A stretch of DNA of 64,000 nucleotides, taken from positions 4,526,001 to 4,590,000 of the forward strand of contig VNWV01000002.1 in assembly GCA_009801085.1 (NCBI GenBank), in the 5' to 3' direction. This document shows, piece by piece, positions 10,667 to 24,300 of this stretch (its first letter is position 1; each line of letters begins with the position of its first letter). The notes beneath the pieces are model-generated. The model was not told where the DNA came from and searched no databases. It saw only the letters and a list, made by a program, of their open reading frames with translations. This DNA comes from Lasiodiplodia sp. COLG20 (lineage: Eukaryota > Ascomycota > Dothideomycetes > Botryosphaeriales > Botryosphaeriaceae). The translations under genes were made by a program, and so were the position numbers.

Positions 10667-13600
10667 CTACTCCTGCTTCTTCTTGCTGGCCTTCTTGGGC
10701 ACGCGAGCCAGCCAGTAGATGAAGATGGCAGCGAACACGTTGAAGATGACGTAGACCCACATGATGCCGAAGTTCCTCCAAGCATCCTTCCAGTAGATGT
10801 CGACCGACGCGAGGAAGGTGTTGGTCGAGTCCATGGCGCAGTACTGGCAGCCAGTAGTCGCGTCGGGGTTGAGCATGTAGCCGCCGCCGGTGAGCTCCGT
10901 GTACGGCTGGATGTACTCCTGGCAGGTCTTGTTCGCCGTAGGCTCGAACTTGAGGAATTCGTTGGACGCGCACGAGGCCGGAGCGTTGGCGACGGCCGTG
11001 GATAGCATACCCGATATCAGATACGTGAAAGGCGACAGGTAGTACATGAAGATCCAGAAGCCGGGCAATGCTTCCTTGGTGGCGAGAACACTGCGAAAAC
11101 GTTAGCTTTAATTCACTTCACAAACGACGGCGAATGGTGACTTACCCGCAAAAGATGAGCGTCAGCATGAAGAGCAGGTTGGCAATGTTACCACCAGTCT
11201 CAGCCGCCTCGATACCCGCAATGACCATGTCGGTGAAGGTGCTCGTGAACATGAGGAAGGCCCAGATCAGCAGGAACATCAGCGCGCCACGCTCCGTGAC
11301 ATTGTCGGGCTGCGCGTTCCTCCACAAGCCGATAGGGTAGTACCACGTGAAGAAGAGAAGAACGGCAGCCAGCGAGTTCCAGGGCAGCTCGACGACGATC
11401 TGGGAGAGCATGAAGGCCTTCCACGAGTACGTCTTGCTGGGGCGCTCGCGCACTTCGTACAGCGCGCGCTGGGTGACAAAGTGAGGCATGATCTGCTGCA
11501 CCAAGTTGCCGAAGATGGTCATGAGCATGAAGATGGCGAACATCTGGTTCTGGAGACCTTGCTGCGTGTTCTGTGCCTTGAAGAAGGAGAAGCCAACGAA
11601 GAGACCGGAAGCAATGACCAGGACGAGCTTGGAGTAGATGTACGAGGGCGTGCGCCAGTACTGCTCGAAGACACGCTTGGTGACCTCCCAAAGCTGGAGA
11701 CCGAACGGCGCGGCGAATTCGCGGAAGCTGGCCTGCTCATTGCCCGACGAGGGCTGCGTCTTCTGCGGAAGCTCCGCCTTCATCTGGGCAAGCTCATCCT
11801 TGACAGACTTGTATTCGGGGCTGTTGCGCCAGGCCTGGTGCCAGTCGATTTCCGTGTGCGAACCAGGAGCTGCGCCGATGACCTCGAGCATCCATTCAGC
11901 TGGGTTGGCCTCGGTCGGGCAGGGAGGCGCGCCGTTACGCTCAAAGTAGTTGGTCAGGACCTTCGAGTTCTGGCCAATCTCGCCAAAGTAGACGGTCCTG
12001 CCACCCCTGGCCAGGAAGAGAAGACGATCGAAGCGCTGGAAAAGCATGGCCGAAGGCTGGTGAATCGTGCAGAGGATGGCTTGACCGTTCTTGGTGAGCT
12101 TCTCCATCAGGTCGCAAATGGCCCAGGAAGTCTGAGAGTCGAGACCAGAGGTGGGTTCGTCAAGGAAGAGCAGGAGCTGAGGCTTGGCCGCCAGCTCGAC
12201 ACCGATAGTAAGACGCTTGCGCTGCTCGACGTTGAGACCTTCACCGGGAACACCGACAACGGCATCGGCATACTCCTCCATGTCAAGAAGCTTGATGACC
12301 TCGTCAACGTACGCGAGCTTCTCCTCGCGAGAGACGTGAGCAGGCTGGCGGAGCAGAGCGCTGAAGTTCAGGGCCTCGCGAACGGTCGAAGTCTGAAGGT
12401 GCAAGTCCTGCTGCTGGACGTAACCCGTCTTGCGCTGGAACGAGGCATCACGCTGGCGACCATCGACAAAGGCATCACCGGTAATGACACCCATGGTGAC
12501 ACGGGTTGCGAGCACATCCAGAAGCGTAGTCTTACCGGCACCAGAGACACCCATGAGAGCAGTGAGCGTACCGGGCTTGACCCAGCCGTCGACGTGGTCG
12601 AGAATGCGGCGGTCCTCGCCCTTGATCTTGATGTCGTAGCACATGTCCTCCCAGTGGAAGATGGCAGTCTGCTTCTGGATGATGGCGGCCGAGTTGTCGG
12701 TCTTCTCGGAAACGGGGGCGCGGCCAGCGGGAGCGGATTCGACATCATTCGAGGTCTTAGCGGTAGCAGGAACGAAGCCACGGCGGAAGACCAAAACTTC
12801 ACCCTTCGACTTCTTGGCCGAAATGAACTCGGTAGCAGCGAGGTAGGCGGCACACAAACCGATCATGAAGGCGAACTCGATGCCCAGGTTCCGCCACTTG
12901 TGCGAGTGGTAGTACTCGTACGAAGAGTTGATATACGCATCTCCGTTCACGTAGCCCTGGCCCGGCTGTGCGCCAGTGGTGCCACACACCATGTTCAAAG
13001 GACCAATGTTCTCGTAGCCCGGAGCCTCATTGCTCGGGACGAATGACGAACAGGTGTAGTTACGGTTGTGGAACTCGTTGATCATCAAAGACTCGAATCC
13101 ATACGAGATGGGGTCCAAGTAGTTGATCCAGCGAGACCAGCCCAGCATGTAGCGTGTCGGAATGACGAAGCCAGTGTAGATGACCAGGGCAAGGATGAGA
13201 ACAGCTGCCGGGGCCATGGCCTGGGACAGGGTGCGAGAGACGGAAGCGATGGTGCGGAACATCATCGACATGACCAACGTGAGGATAAACGAGATCAGGA
13301 GGAAGAAGAAAAAGGCTCCCGGTTCGCGGCGGAGATTAGTCATGAAGTACAGGATCAGGTTGAAGCATATCGCATTGCCGATCTTGTAAGGCAGATCCGT
13401 AAGCATCGATGCGTAGGCCTCAGCCGAGGGGTGGTACAGGGCATATCGAGCGTGCTTCTCCACAATCGGACGTTGGGCATAGAGAGTCAGGATTTCCAGA
13501 GCAGAACCAAAAGCGTTGAACAGGACGGCGAAGAACAAAAGGGCACCGCGGCGGTAGAAACTCGACGTGTCCTCCGGGAGATTGTAGAAGACAGAGCCAA

Positions 13601-15269
13601 GAATGAGCGCCATGACGGTATTGCCGAAGATTTGGGTGATGGTCAGACTGGGATCGCCGCGAAGACGCTGGAAACCACGCCACAGGCACAGTCTGATCTG
13701 GCCAGCGTAGGAGAGAGTGTAGGGAGACTTGACGCGCTGGTGCTTGGACTGTTGTGCCTGGCGAGACTGCTTGAACTTCTCGAGGTATTCGCCACCGATG
13801 GCGTACTTCTTGTCGTACTCATCGATGTCCTTGAGCAGCTGAGCGCGAGCCTGGCTCTCCTTCCAGCGAGCGGCGAACTCATCGGGGGTGCGGGGGACCC
13901 TGTTCTCCCAACCGGGGCGAACGACACGCTCTTGAGCAGAGGTCATTGAGGTCAAGAAATCGGCAGTAGTCTGGCGATCAGGGCAGTCGAAGCCCATGTC
14001 GACAAAGTACTGCTTAGCCTCATCGCAGCGACCGAAGAAGATCTGGCGGCCCTCGTAGAGCACGGCAACCTTGTCGAAGGTGTCGTAAGCAGCTTGAGGG
14101 GCCTGGTAAATGGCAACGCAAGCGGTGCATCCCATCAGATCAGTCTGCATGCGCAGCGTCTTGCAGAACTCGATGGCGTTGGCCGAGTCGAGACCACGGG
14201 TCGAGTTGTCCCAGCACTGCAGCGGGGCCTGGCTGAGGGTGGCCTCGGCGATGGAGACACGCTTGCGCTCACCACCAGAGACACCGCGGACGAAGTCGTT
14301 ACCGACACGAGTGTTGATTGTGTGCGAGATGCCGTACATGGCCATGACGACATCGCGCATGTGCCTGGCGTAGGTCCAGTGGTCGACATCTCCAGGCGTG
14401 TTGCGGGGAGCTCTTGCGCGAGCGGCAAAGGCAAGAGTGTCGCCAACAGTCATGTTGGGGAAGTGGACATCGACCTCGGCCGTGTAGATGGCCTCGCCAC
14501 GGAAGTGGTTGTGCATGTCGTGGGCCGAGATACCCTGGTAGTTGATGTACGAGCTGTCGTCGATGTTGAAACCGTGCGTCTCTCCGGAAATGGTCTTCAG
14601 CAGGGTTGAGCATCCCGAACCAGGGGGACCCAGGACGACAAGCATCTCACCGGCCTCGACGAGGCCGTCGAAGTCGCGGAGGATGTCGATCCTGCGCTGG
14701 CCCCTGCCGAGAGCCTGGTTCACAAGGCCGGGAATGTCGATCAGGACATTGCCGACGCTCTTCTGGTAGTCGGTGGCATTTCCGTAGCCGAAGACATTCA
14801 GACCCCTGTAAGCAATGCCAGCGGTCCTTTCGGGGAACTTTTCAGCATCACGGGAGCGGATGTGGAGCAGGGCTTTGGCCCATGCGCGGGCGTTGAAGTT
14901 CTCTCCGTTGGGGTCCAGGGACGAGTTGGGCTCGGCCTCAGTGAAGGGGTTCTTGCCAATGGCCGAGTAGCGAGAGGCATTGGTGTACTGGCGGGCCAGA
15001 GAAGTGACCTGGCGTATCCGCTCGGCCTCGGACTGCTGGCTGTCACTGTCCGAATCGTGCTTTTCATCCTCGACGGGCTTGTTTGAGGCGGCGGTGCGGC
15101 CGCGGGACTGGGACCGTGTTCTGGTGGTGGCGAGGGTTGTTGCTGAAGCTCTCTCGAGGTTTATCTCCTCCTGCTCGAGATGCTGAGGCGTAAGTGATGA
15201 TTGCTGAGGGGCGCCGTTGCGCTGCTCTGTGCCATCGTTGCTGCCAAACGCGCCCATGAACGACGACAT
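10667..15269 (-). CDS. PDR/ABCG-type ABC multidrug transporter
   Basis: A full-size PDR transporter of 1515 aa from two exons, 15269-11146 and 11090-10667; the 55-nt intron splits the Gly codon after LIFCG. The order is NBD1-TMD1-NBD2-TMD2, the reverse order typical of ABCG/PDR proteins. Walker A of NBD1 is GPPGSGCST (214-222) with Cys in place of Lys, followed by [16 protein letters not shown]2 has a canonical GVSGAGKTT (about 907-915) but a degenerate signature, [12 protein letters not shown]. These asymmetric sites are normal for the family of yeast Pdr5 and Cdr1. The protein is expected in the plasma membrane, exporting hydrophobic compounds and fungicides. Frames of 521 and 293 codons on the opposite strand are shadows. 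The upstream region exceeds 2 kb, which leaves room for complex regulation, but I identified no drug-response element. Confidence 0.95.
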
Positions 15270-17623
15270 GGCGGCGGTGGAGCTGGGGGAGCTCCTTTGG
15301 ATTAGGTAATTAGCGGTAGGGTAGTGGGATTAGGGCGAGTGGGAAAGTGGCGGTTTATGTATGGTGGATTATGGGTTAAGTCCCGAGGATAATGGGTTAA
15401 GGCCCGTAGGATATGTTGGATCTGGGGTACAAGAGAGGCGATTGTATTTATTATTAGGAAGAATCGTACGCCCACGCGCCCCATCGGCGGGCCAGGGAGC
15501 CCGCCAGGTCTCGGGATGTGCGAGCAACGGTCTCCGGGCTCGTTCCATTGACAAGCGAGGATGCGCAGCGGCTTGGCGCCGAACGGATGGCGGAATCAGG
15601 CCTCTCCGGGAGCCCGCTAGCACGCGAGCAGCAGCAGCTAGGCCACGCAGGGCTCGTGCCCGAACCACGCCAGAAGTTTCCTAAGCACACATCCCAGGCG
15701 CCCATCGCCGGGTGCCCTGTGCGCGGCCGGTTGCTGCACTTCCGGGTCCGCTGCCAATCTGCCCACAAGGCAGCGCTTGCGAGGAAAACGCCTCACCGAC
15801 GTCCAAGCCGGGCCGTCTGCTGCACCCTCCTTATCACCGCGTGTCACCCTGGCCCACGCATTCCTCCTTCCGGGTCAGCACGACCCGGTCCCGGTCTGAA
15901 TCATCAAGACTGCATGCAACTCCCACCTCACTGTTCCCGTCAGCCCTGGGACATGGTGTTCAGCTCGAGGCTCTTTTCATATCAAGCACCTTCTCATTCC
16001 GTCCGGGCGTGCGCGCTGCGTCGTCCTGGCCCCGGCACCACCAACAATGCGGCGATTGTAGTCGCGAGCACCGACGTCGTCCCGCGTTTCTTTCTTTTAA
16101 GCTTGTCTGCATCCCGCTCTTGGCGAGTCGGACAACCCGAGCGTCTCGCTTTCGCGTTTGCGATCCTCTTCGCTTTGGGTTGCATGCGAATGCTGCACGA
16201 AAGCGGCGGGCCAAGGGGGGCTCCCCACTCAAGTAGCCCTGAAGCCAGCAGGTCAACTGCAGCCGCACCGAAGTCCGGGTCCGCGTCTGGCCCAGATCTG
16301 CCCCGTGAGTCAGTGCGCTGTCGTCCGAGCTCGTACTTCCGCGCTTCTCATTCGCCCGCGCTGCGACTGCACGCTGCGATGCTGTGGTTTCTTTGTCCGT
16401 TTCAGGGCGTCGTTTCGAAAATGGGTGAATCGTCAGAATGACTAACCACGCGTCGCATTGTCGCGCACAGTCAGCAGCATGAACCTGCAAGGCTGCCGAG
16501 GCGGCTCTGTCGCGATGATGTCAGCCCGCCTCCACTCTAAGCATCCGGCACGCACGGATTCCGGATAAGAGTCGAGAGATCTGGCAGCCTCTTGGCCCCT
16601 CCGCAGTAAACGGGGACAAAGAGAGTTTGTTCGAGAACAAGCACGAGAAGGGACACCGGCGGCGATCCGGTTTTTGCGGCGTTAGGGGCCCGGGTAGATC
16701 CTGCGCGATGCGATGCCAAATGACGTGTGGCCCTGTGGCGTCCGGCAGCCGGACCGCCGTGTGCCGAACGGTGACCCCAGCGGCCTCGCCCATGGCATCT
16801 TCCGACCAAACCCATCGCTTCCGCCCTTCTGGGATCCTGGGGTCCTTCTTCTGCTGTCTCGACACCTCTGACTCGACGTCAAAAGTAGCCGTTGGCTTGT
16901 GCGACAGCCGTTGCGGTGACGAAAGGGGGGACCTGTTCGCCCTACAGCACACCAATGGTGCGCCAATTATCGAATTGACCCTCTCCAACCCACCCACACA
17001 AATACCTACGTGAGCCGTCGATCGTAAAACGTATGCTTCTCTTTGCTCGGGTGAGGGTCCCTCCGTCTCCTCCTTCCGTTCCGGTCTACGTACACATCAC
17101 GGACAAAAATCTCCGGACGTGCAAGCCTGCCCAGAGATCTGGTTATGAACTTCACCGATGAACCAGCCTGTTCAGGGGAAACGCCATCTCGCCAAGCATT
17201 GTCTCACCAAGCATTGGAAACTTCCATGAGCCATCACTTCGGCTCCGGCTGCTTCCTGGTGCCCGCGTGGGTTCAATGATCCGCGTACGTATGCTCCAAT
17301 CAGCCTGCGAGGAATATATTACTACGCCGTAGATGTGGACACTGAGCAACCAGGGCTACGACATCCACTACTGCTTTTTAGTCAAGTTGAGACAGGAAGA
17401 GTAAACGGCGGCAGGTGCTGGCTGCCCAACAAACCGGAAGCTGACTCCGTACTCCGTTCCGAGAACCCCTTATCCAAAGCAGATTGCCCTAAATCTTGGA
17501 ACCCAAAACATACACAAGACCGTACCAAGCGAAATGATGCAACAGCACTTCCCATCCCTCAACTTTTCTTTCTAATGGCTTCTCATGAGCACCAGAACTA
17601 GCCCTCGGACATGCGCCGCTTTA
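15270..17623. other. 2.35-kb intergenic region upstream of the ABC transporter
   Basis: It lies between the ABC transporter start and the F-box/WD40 stop, both on the minus strand. Open frames up to 307 codons (15518-16441, +) exist, but they overlap other open frames on both strands and show no domain. I read it as promoter plus 5' UTR of the transporter and the 3' region of the WD40 gene. Confidence 0.5.
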
Positions 17624-20328
17624 TTAGAAACCTTCGCCGAAGAACCTGCTCGCAGCTATGATTTCCTGGTCGTTGTTGGCAAAGTCCCACCCGACAATCG
17701 TCGGGTCTTGACTACAGCAGATGATGCGTCGAGAATCGAACTGCAACTTGAACACACGGGAGTTGCTGCCGGTCGGATTCACTGTACCGTCTACAAGGGG
17801 AACGTGGTGATGGTGGTGATGGTGGTGCCCATGCTGCTGGTTACCATTGTGGGCCGGTTGTGCAGGTGCCTGAGCATTGTTGCCAGCTTGAGCTGCTTGT
17901 CCTTGGGGCGCTTGCATGGCCTGCGCTTGCTGCACCAGTTGCTGAGCTTGTTGTAGTTGCGCAACTTGCTGCTGGATCTGCTGGATGTTTGCCGGCTGGT
18001 TTGGTGCAGCGCCGTTCTGCTGTTGAGCCTGATTCTGTACTGCTTGCGATGCCGCAGTGAGGGCAGCCATTTGCTGCTGCAGTTGATGGTTCAGGCGCGC
18101 AGGCCCAGGGCCACGTCGTCTACCACCAGCACTGGCAACCGCCTCGCTCTGTAGCAGACGTTTGTGAGCAACCCACTTCCCATCCGGAGCTTTCTTCCAG
18201 ATAATTATACTCTCATCATAGGAACCGGAAACGATGCGTCCCCAGCGGCTACCCCCTCCTCCCGGGGGGAGTTTAGCGCCGTATGCGAAGATTTCCCTGG
18301 GATCGCGCGAGCCCGCATTCCTCCTGCGACGTTCCTCGCGTGTGAGTTCTGTCAGCGCACCTCTTGCCCTAGCTTCGAAGTACTGCTGGTCAACAGCACG
18401 AGCTTCGGCTTCGAGCTCTTCCTCATTGCCCGACATGTCGCCAAATTCCGCTTGCACGGTGCGGACGAGGTTGGCATGACCTCGGAGGCAGGCTACTTCC
18501 GCCCCAGTCGCTCTGTCAAAGATACGTACTGTCTCGTCCGAACTGCCGGTAACAATGCGACGACCATCAAACTGAACACATGCGATGCCTTTGGTATGGC
18601 CGGGAATAGTCTTCAGGCAGGCACCTGTATGAATGTCCCAAACCTTTACTGTTCGGTCACCAGAAGCAGACACAATCTGGTCGTCGTAACACTGTATGGC
18701 ATTGACTGCAGCACTGTGGCCGTCGAGGGTCATTAGCAGACTGAATTCTTTGAGCGGCTTGAAGTTCAAGTGCTGGTTTTCGAGTTCCTTGTCAATGTTG
18801 ATAATGTAGCTGGGAAACCGAGCACCGCCACTGCTCATCCTCGGGTAGTCGTTGTCAGTAGGAAGAAGCTGCCTGCGGTTCCATACTTTGATAGTTTTGT
18901 CTTTGGAACAAGTGATGAGGTAGCGATCATCAAACCGCAAGTTGAGAACCGATTCGCTGTGTGCACGCTCCATCTTCTTGATCATTTGTCCGGTCGAAAA
19001 GCGCCAGATGATGACGTGGCAATCGCTGCCACCAGAAACCACAAGATCGTGTTCGGGTCTCTCGTCGAATTGCAAGCAGAGCACAGAGGCGTCATGACCT
19101 GTCAGCGGGGCCACAACCAATCTCTGAGTCTCCAAGTCCCAAATGCGGATGGACTTGTCCCGACTACCACTGACGACGTGCTTGGCTGAATGCTGTATGG
19201 TGTAGACGCATTCTTTGTGCGATTCATATGGGTGTGATGGGTGGGGCAGCTGGAAGTTGGTGAACCTGCCAGCGGCCCAGTTCTCTTCCAGTCGCCGTTT
19301 CTGCTTGTAGAGATACTGCCAGTTGACCATGGGATCCCCAAAAGAGGATAAGATCAGGGAAGGCCTGATTGGCGGGTAGAGAATGTCGGCAGGAGGTGGT
19401 GAGGCGGCGTCCTCGATGGCAAACTGCGGACGGGACTCCAACCGTCGAGCAAGATCGAGCACTCTCTCCTCCGATGGAGATTGCCCCGGCGGCTGGTTTT
19501 CGTAAGCAATGTCTTGCATACCATCTTCACTTCGGGATGAGCTATCATCAGCCTCCACAGCGCCATGTTGTTCCGCCCAATCCTTCGCATCGCCGTCAGC
19601 CACTGTAGCGACAGGCCCGCTTTGTGAGCCATCACCAAATAAGTGCCGCTCCCTGATCCGCTTCTTGGTGTGCATCCGCTCAAGATCGCCATCGCCGCCG
19701 CGGACACGCGTCTTGCGTTCCTTCATTATCGACCTATTGGCTTTCTCATGCTCCTCAAACGTCCTGATTTGGCGAATGTTTGCGGTCCAACCTTCGGCAC
19801 CAAACATGCATTTCCACAACTGGCTGTCCAGGGCACGTCCCCGCCATGCTTTAGACAAAGTCGAGGTCTTTAAAAGCGTTTCCGGCTCCAGATAGGAGAA
19901 TATTTGGAAGGTGATTTCAGGCGGAAGGTACAAGACGGGATCGAGATGAAGCCGCGAGTTCAGCCTCTCGACAATTTCCGCTATGGATGCAGTGCGCAGC
20001 GAGCGCAGGATCTCGAGGGCGATTTCTGGGAGCTGTTAGCGTCGGGCAGCCTTGGAGAGCACAGACGTGGTGTACCTGATCTGTCATGTTCCGGGAGACG
20101 CAGTATCCAGTCCGGGAGCGGCGCGCGGGAGGTGGTCTCCTCGGCGGGCTCAGAGAGCTGGGGCTCGCTGCGCATGGCGGTGTCGACCTCGCTCTGGCTC
20201 CGTGTGTCCTCGGAGAAGCCCTCGTCGAGCTTGAAGGGGGTTCCCATCTTGGCGTTGGAGTAGTCGTGGAGGTACGGGGCCTGAGAGGCGAACGGGCCTT
20301 GGTTCGGTGTTGCGGGCTGGTCAGCCAT
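17624..20328 (-). CDS. F-box/WD40 repeat protein (SCF ubiquitin ligase substrate receptor; FWD-1/Slimb-like candidate)
   Basis: An 884-aa protein from two exons, 20328-20076 and 20025-17624. The 50-nt intron (GTACAC donor, GCTAAC branch, CCCAG acceptor) restores the frame into IALEILRSLRTASIAEIVERL. The F-box (YLPPEITFQIFSYLEPETLL, from residue 117) should bind Skp1. At least six WD repeats follow, with units such as SGSRDKSIRIWDLE, SASGDRTVKVWDIH and TGSSDETVRIFDRA, which form the substrate-binding propeller. Before the last repeat (RRIICCSQDPTIVGWDF) there is a Gln/Ala-rich stretch of about 110 residues ending in eight histidines. The overall plan resembles fungal FWD-1-type proteins, one of which controls turnover of the clock protein FRQ in Neurospora. 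That assignment is a family impression and not proof. It is divergent from CDC24. Confidence 0.88.
17800..18070 (-). repeat. Gln-rich and poly-His low-complexity tract in the WD40 gene
   Basis: In-frame CAG/CAA-rich sequence encodes repeated Q-Q-Q and QQAQ units. It is followed by an ATG/GTG trinucleotide tract on the plus strand (about 17806-17830), read as eight consecutive His codons. The frame stays open through to the last WD repeat. Confidence 0.85.
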
Positions 20329-21301
20329 TGTTTGGGGGGGAGGGCGGTTGGGATCAGAGGCCGCCTAGTGCCCTGGGCTTCGGTTCGTGCAAGCGGTTGG
20401 GGACGACGCAGGGCGGGCAAGGTGGGCGAGCAGCAGAGCGCGACGTCACCGGGGCGCGGCGCAGGGCTGGTGGAGGAGCGGGAGCGGGCGGGCTGGCGCG
20501 GCGATAGTTGGTGAGGGATGCCTCCGTGCGTGGTCGGGGCCTGAGGCAGCAGGGCTGGGTCGGGGGCTAGCGGGCAGTGTCAGCGGCGCCGGGGTGGCGC
20601 GACGGCAGAGCGCGGTGAGCGAGCGAGCGAGAATTGCGGCGCGTGAGGGCCAGCAGGCGGCAATGGGCATGGGCAGCAGTGGGCGATCGCCGAGTCGGAT
20701 GAGGGCACGCACGAGTCGCATCGGGCAGAGAGCCGCTGGCTGACTACGCCCGGCGGCGGCTGGGCTCTGCTCGGGACGATGGGCGGCGAGCACGCGACGG
20801 GGCGTGTTGGGCGCGCGCACACCTCCTCGCCATCGCAACCAGCGGTCTGCAGCAGCTTCACGCGGCCGCCCACCATCTTTCGCCCTCGTCGCGCGCGCTC
20901 TGCGTCGTCTGCCGCTGTCTGCGCTGCCCGCGGCCACTGCCATCCCACCCTCGCCTTGGCGCTAGCGCCCCATCGCACAGCTTTGATCCCTCGGCGGCTT
21001 GCACTCCCAAGGGGCACGCTGAAACCGCGGCGCTCACCCGTCCAGGCCAGCACCAGCAGCACCTCATCCCCTACCCTACCGCTGCGCTCGTCCATCACCA
21101 CCTCGCCGCCCGCCCGCCCGCTCGCACCCACGCGCCCTGCAGCAACCTCGACCGCGCGCCTGCGACCCCAGTACTGCCAGCGACCTCACCGCATCCAAGC
21201 CTCCAACCTGGCGTGAAGGCGCTGCCCCCGGCGCCCCTCCGCTGCGAGGTCTCACCTCACCACCGCACCTCAAACCTTCATTCCTCACCCCAGGCTCGGT
21301 G
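20329..21301. promoter_or_regulatory. Divergent promoter region, F-box/WD40 gene / CDC24
   Basis: 973 bp separate the start codons. The stretch is very GC-rich with open frames on both strands lacking motifs. It presumably carries both promoters and leaders. Confidence 0.5.
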
Positions 21302-24300
21302 ATGATGGAGGTTGGAGTTCATGGGCCTTTGTCTCGAACCCACACCACTCCCATCCCGTCTGCACATTCCCGCCTCCACAGCGCCGGCGGGCCCACACCC
21401 CTCATGCCGAACTCAAACCATGCGAGCTTCTCGACCTATTCCTCGCGGACGTCCGACTCGTCCCAGGGCACCTCGACCTCGACCCTGTTCCCCCCGCCCC
21501 CCCTGCCCACCTCGGCTCCGCCCGCCAACGGCGGGCCCGTCGAGGCCGCCAACAATGTCATCAACAAGCGCGGCGACAAAGAGGCCTCGCTGTTCATGAT
21601 TTGCCTGACATTGTCGCGTCGCCTGGGCACCGTGCCCGGCTTCGCCGAAATCCTGCGCGAGGAGGAGGAGGCGGCCGACGAGGACACCGACCCGGTCACA
21701 CTGCTGTGGAGGACATTCCGCAAGGGCTATCCCTTGATGACCATCTACAATGCCCTCGATCCCGACGTGCGCCTCGAGGTCGACAAGAACAAGGTGTCGG
21801 AAAAGAAGCGCGAGCAGGCCGCGACCTACAAATTCCTATCGGCATGCATCAACCAACTCAAGTTCCCCTCGGAAGAGTGTTTCGTCATCAGCGACCTCTA
21901 CGGCGACGACACGACCGGCTTTGTCAAGGTACGTTACTTTTGCAGGCCCCGCGCATCGCGTGGCGTGATCTAACATCTGCCAGGTGGTCAGGGTCGTCAA
22001 CCGCGTCCTGGACCTTCTCGTCCAGGAAGGCATTATCAGCAGCGAAATGGGCGGCGGTGATGGTGCCGAATCCGATACTACCACTACGACCAAGCGGACG
22101 CAGCGCCAGCACATCATTGACGAGCTCGTCAAGACTGAGCGAACCTACGTGCAGCACCTCGAACTCCTACAGGAGTTCAAGAAGCTGGTGGAAGAGAGGG
22201 GAATAGTCACCGGCGATGCTGTCCACGCCATTTTCCTCAACTTGAACGCTTTGCTCGACTTCCAACGCCGCTTTTTGATTCGCGTCGAACAGACAAACGC
22301 GCAACCCGAATCGGAGCAGAATTGGGGCAGGCTTTTCGTGCTATACAAGGAAGCGTTCAAGGTGTACGAGCCGTACATTGCGAACCAGAAAAAATGCGAA
22401 GAGACGGCAATGGCGGAGTTTGAAAAATTGAAGGAAACCGGCGGCCCTGCAGAGCTTCGACAGATGGTCGAATCGCCCACCAATTTGACGTCATTCTTGC
22501 TCAAGCCTTTCCAGCGCCTTGCTAAATATCCCTTGCTGTTGAAGGTACGTAACTTGTTATCTCTTGGTTTGGGCAAAACACTCATTGTTTCACAGGAGCT
22601 TAGGGACAAGGGTGATCTCGATGAGGAAAGGCGTGACGACATTTCTACCGGTATCGAAGCCGCTTCTTCCGTGCTAAAGAGAACGAACGAGGCTATCGAC
22701 TTGGAAGACCGCAAGGAAGCACTCGAGGAATTAAAGAGCCGTGTCGAAGACTGGAAGGGTCATCGTATTGAAGGATTTGGAGATCTCCTGCTTTATGGTA
22801 CCTTTACCGTGCTGAAGGGTGACGGAGGAGGTGGCAAGGACCAAGAGCGAGAGGTGGGTTGCCGTTCCCGTGATACGCTGGGACATTGCGCCCGGAAGTT
22901 ATCGCACGAAACTTGCGATATTTCTGCACATGTCCCGGGTCATGCTCGTTTGCTGCTAACAACGGTGAAATTAGTACAAAATCTACCTGTTCGAAATGAT
23001 TCTGCTCTGTTGCAAGGAACTCAACCCCAACAAGCAGAAGAACAAATTGATGAGCAACAAGCAACTATATGACAAGCGGGGAAAGCCCAAGTTGCAGCTC
23101 AAAGGTCGCATTTTTATGCAAAACGTTACCGATGCGATCTCAACGGCGAAGCCAGGTAAAGCTTCCAGATCCAAGAGGTCTCCTGGCTGTCAACTTACGC
23201 TTGATTTTTATTTTAGGTTCGTATACTTGCCAAATCTTTTGGAAAGGCGATCCCGGCATTGAAAACTTCGTCATTCGATTCACTACTGAGGAAACCCTCA
23301 AGAAATGGGTGCATCAAGTCGATCAACAGAGGAGACAGTTCAAGGACACCCAGAGATCGAGCAGTACCACCAAACATTCGACGACGTCAGCAACAGAATT
23401 CACGTACATCAGAGATCAGGGTCCCATCGAAAACCCTTATGCCGAGGCCGACGAAGACGACGAAATAGACGTCGCCGAAGTCACGAGCGGTTATCCTGGG
23501 CAGTCCGACTATACGCTTGCACAGGGCGAAACGACTGCCACAGGCAGAGCCCGATCTGCTACTGGCGAGAGTGGGGTCAACCCTCTAGATACTACTCGGC
23601 CTTCAGAGCCATCAGGTGCGAACCGCGCCCCGCCACCTCGTTTCCCCATGGGCGCTCTGCAGAATCCGCCACTCACTCTTCGTACCCAAGCTCTTCAAGC
23701 TGGCCACATTTCGCCTGGCAGCGGTGGACCTATGGACTCCTACTTCTCACCTAGCCTCGAATCTCCTATGTCAACTCGCACGAGCTCCTCTTCCGGCATG
23801 TTTCCATTTCCACGCCAGCAGATTCCAAACGGCTGGCACGGAGACGACAACAACCGTTTCACCGCGCCCGCCATGGCTCGACACGCCTCTCGCGACGCTT
23901 CAAGTGGGTCTCACATCAACGGTCGCAATGCAGTAGGACGACCATCTCTGCTACCAAATGCCGCTTCGCAAAGTGCTATGAACTCACAAATCCGCCTTCG
24001 TTCAGCTAGTAGTCCGGACATTCATAACCACCTTTCCGGCCCGCAGCGGCGTATTCCAGGCGGCTCCGTACCAGACGTTCCCCCCTTCCCCACCCATTAC
24101 GCTTACAACCCTGGCCTGGTGAACCGGAGCCAGAGTAATTCCCCAAACATTCCCACCTCCATGCCCCGCCAGCAGTCCCCGAGCATTCAAAGAGAAAAGC
24201 AAGCGCTACGCACCCCCGGTTCCGAGATCAACCTCCACTTCGATTACCCCGACGGCGGCGCGCGGCAGGATTCGCGCATCACGCCAGGGTCGTCGAGAAC

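Noticed and set aside
11481..13949. 521- and 293-codon plus-strand frames opposite the ABC transporter
   Set aside because: Same codon-bias shadow effect. The minus strand carries complete ABC motifs throughout this stretch.
15518..16441. 307-codon plus-strand frame upstream of the ABC transporter
   Set aside because: No domain, irregular composition, and overlapped by open frames on both strands. Likely chance in GC-rich noncoding sequence.
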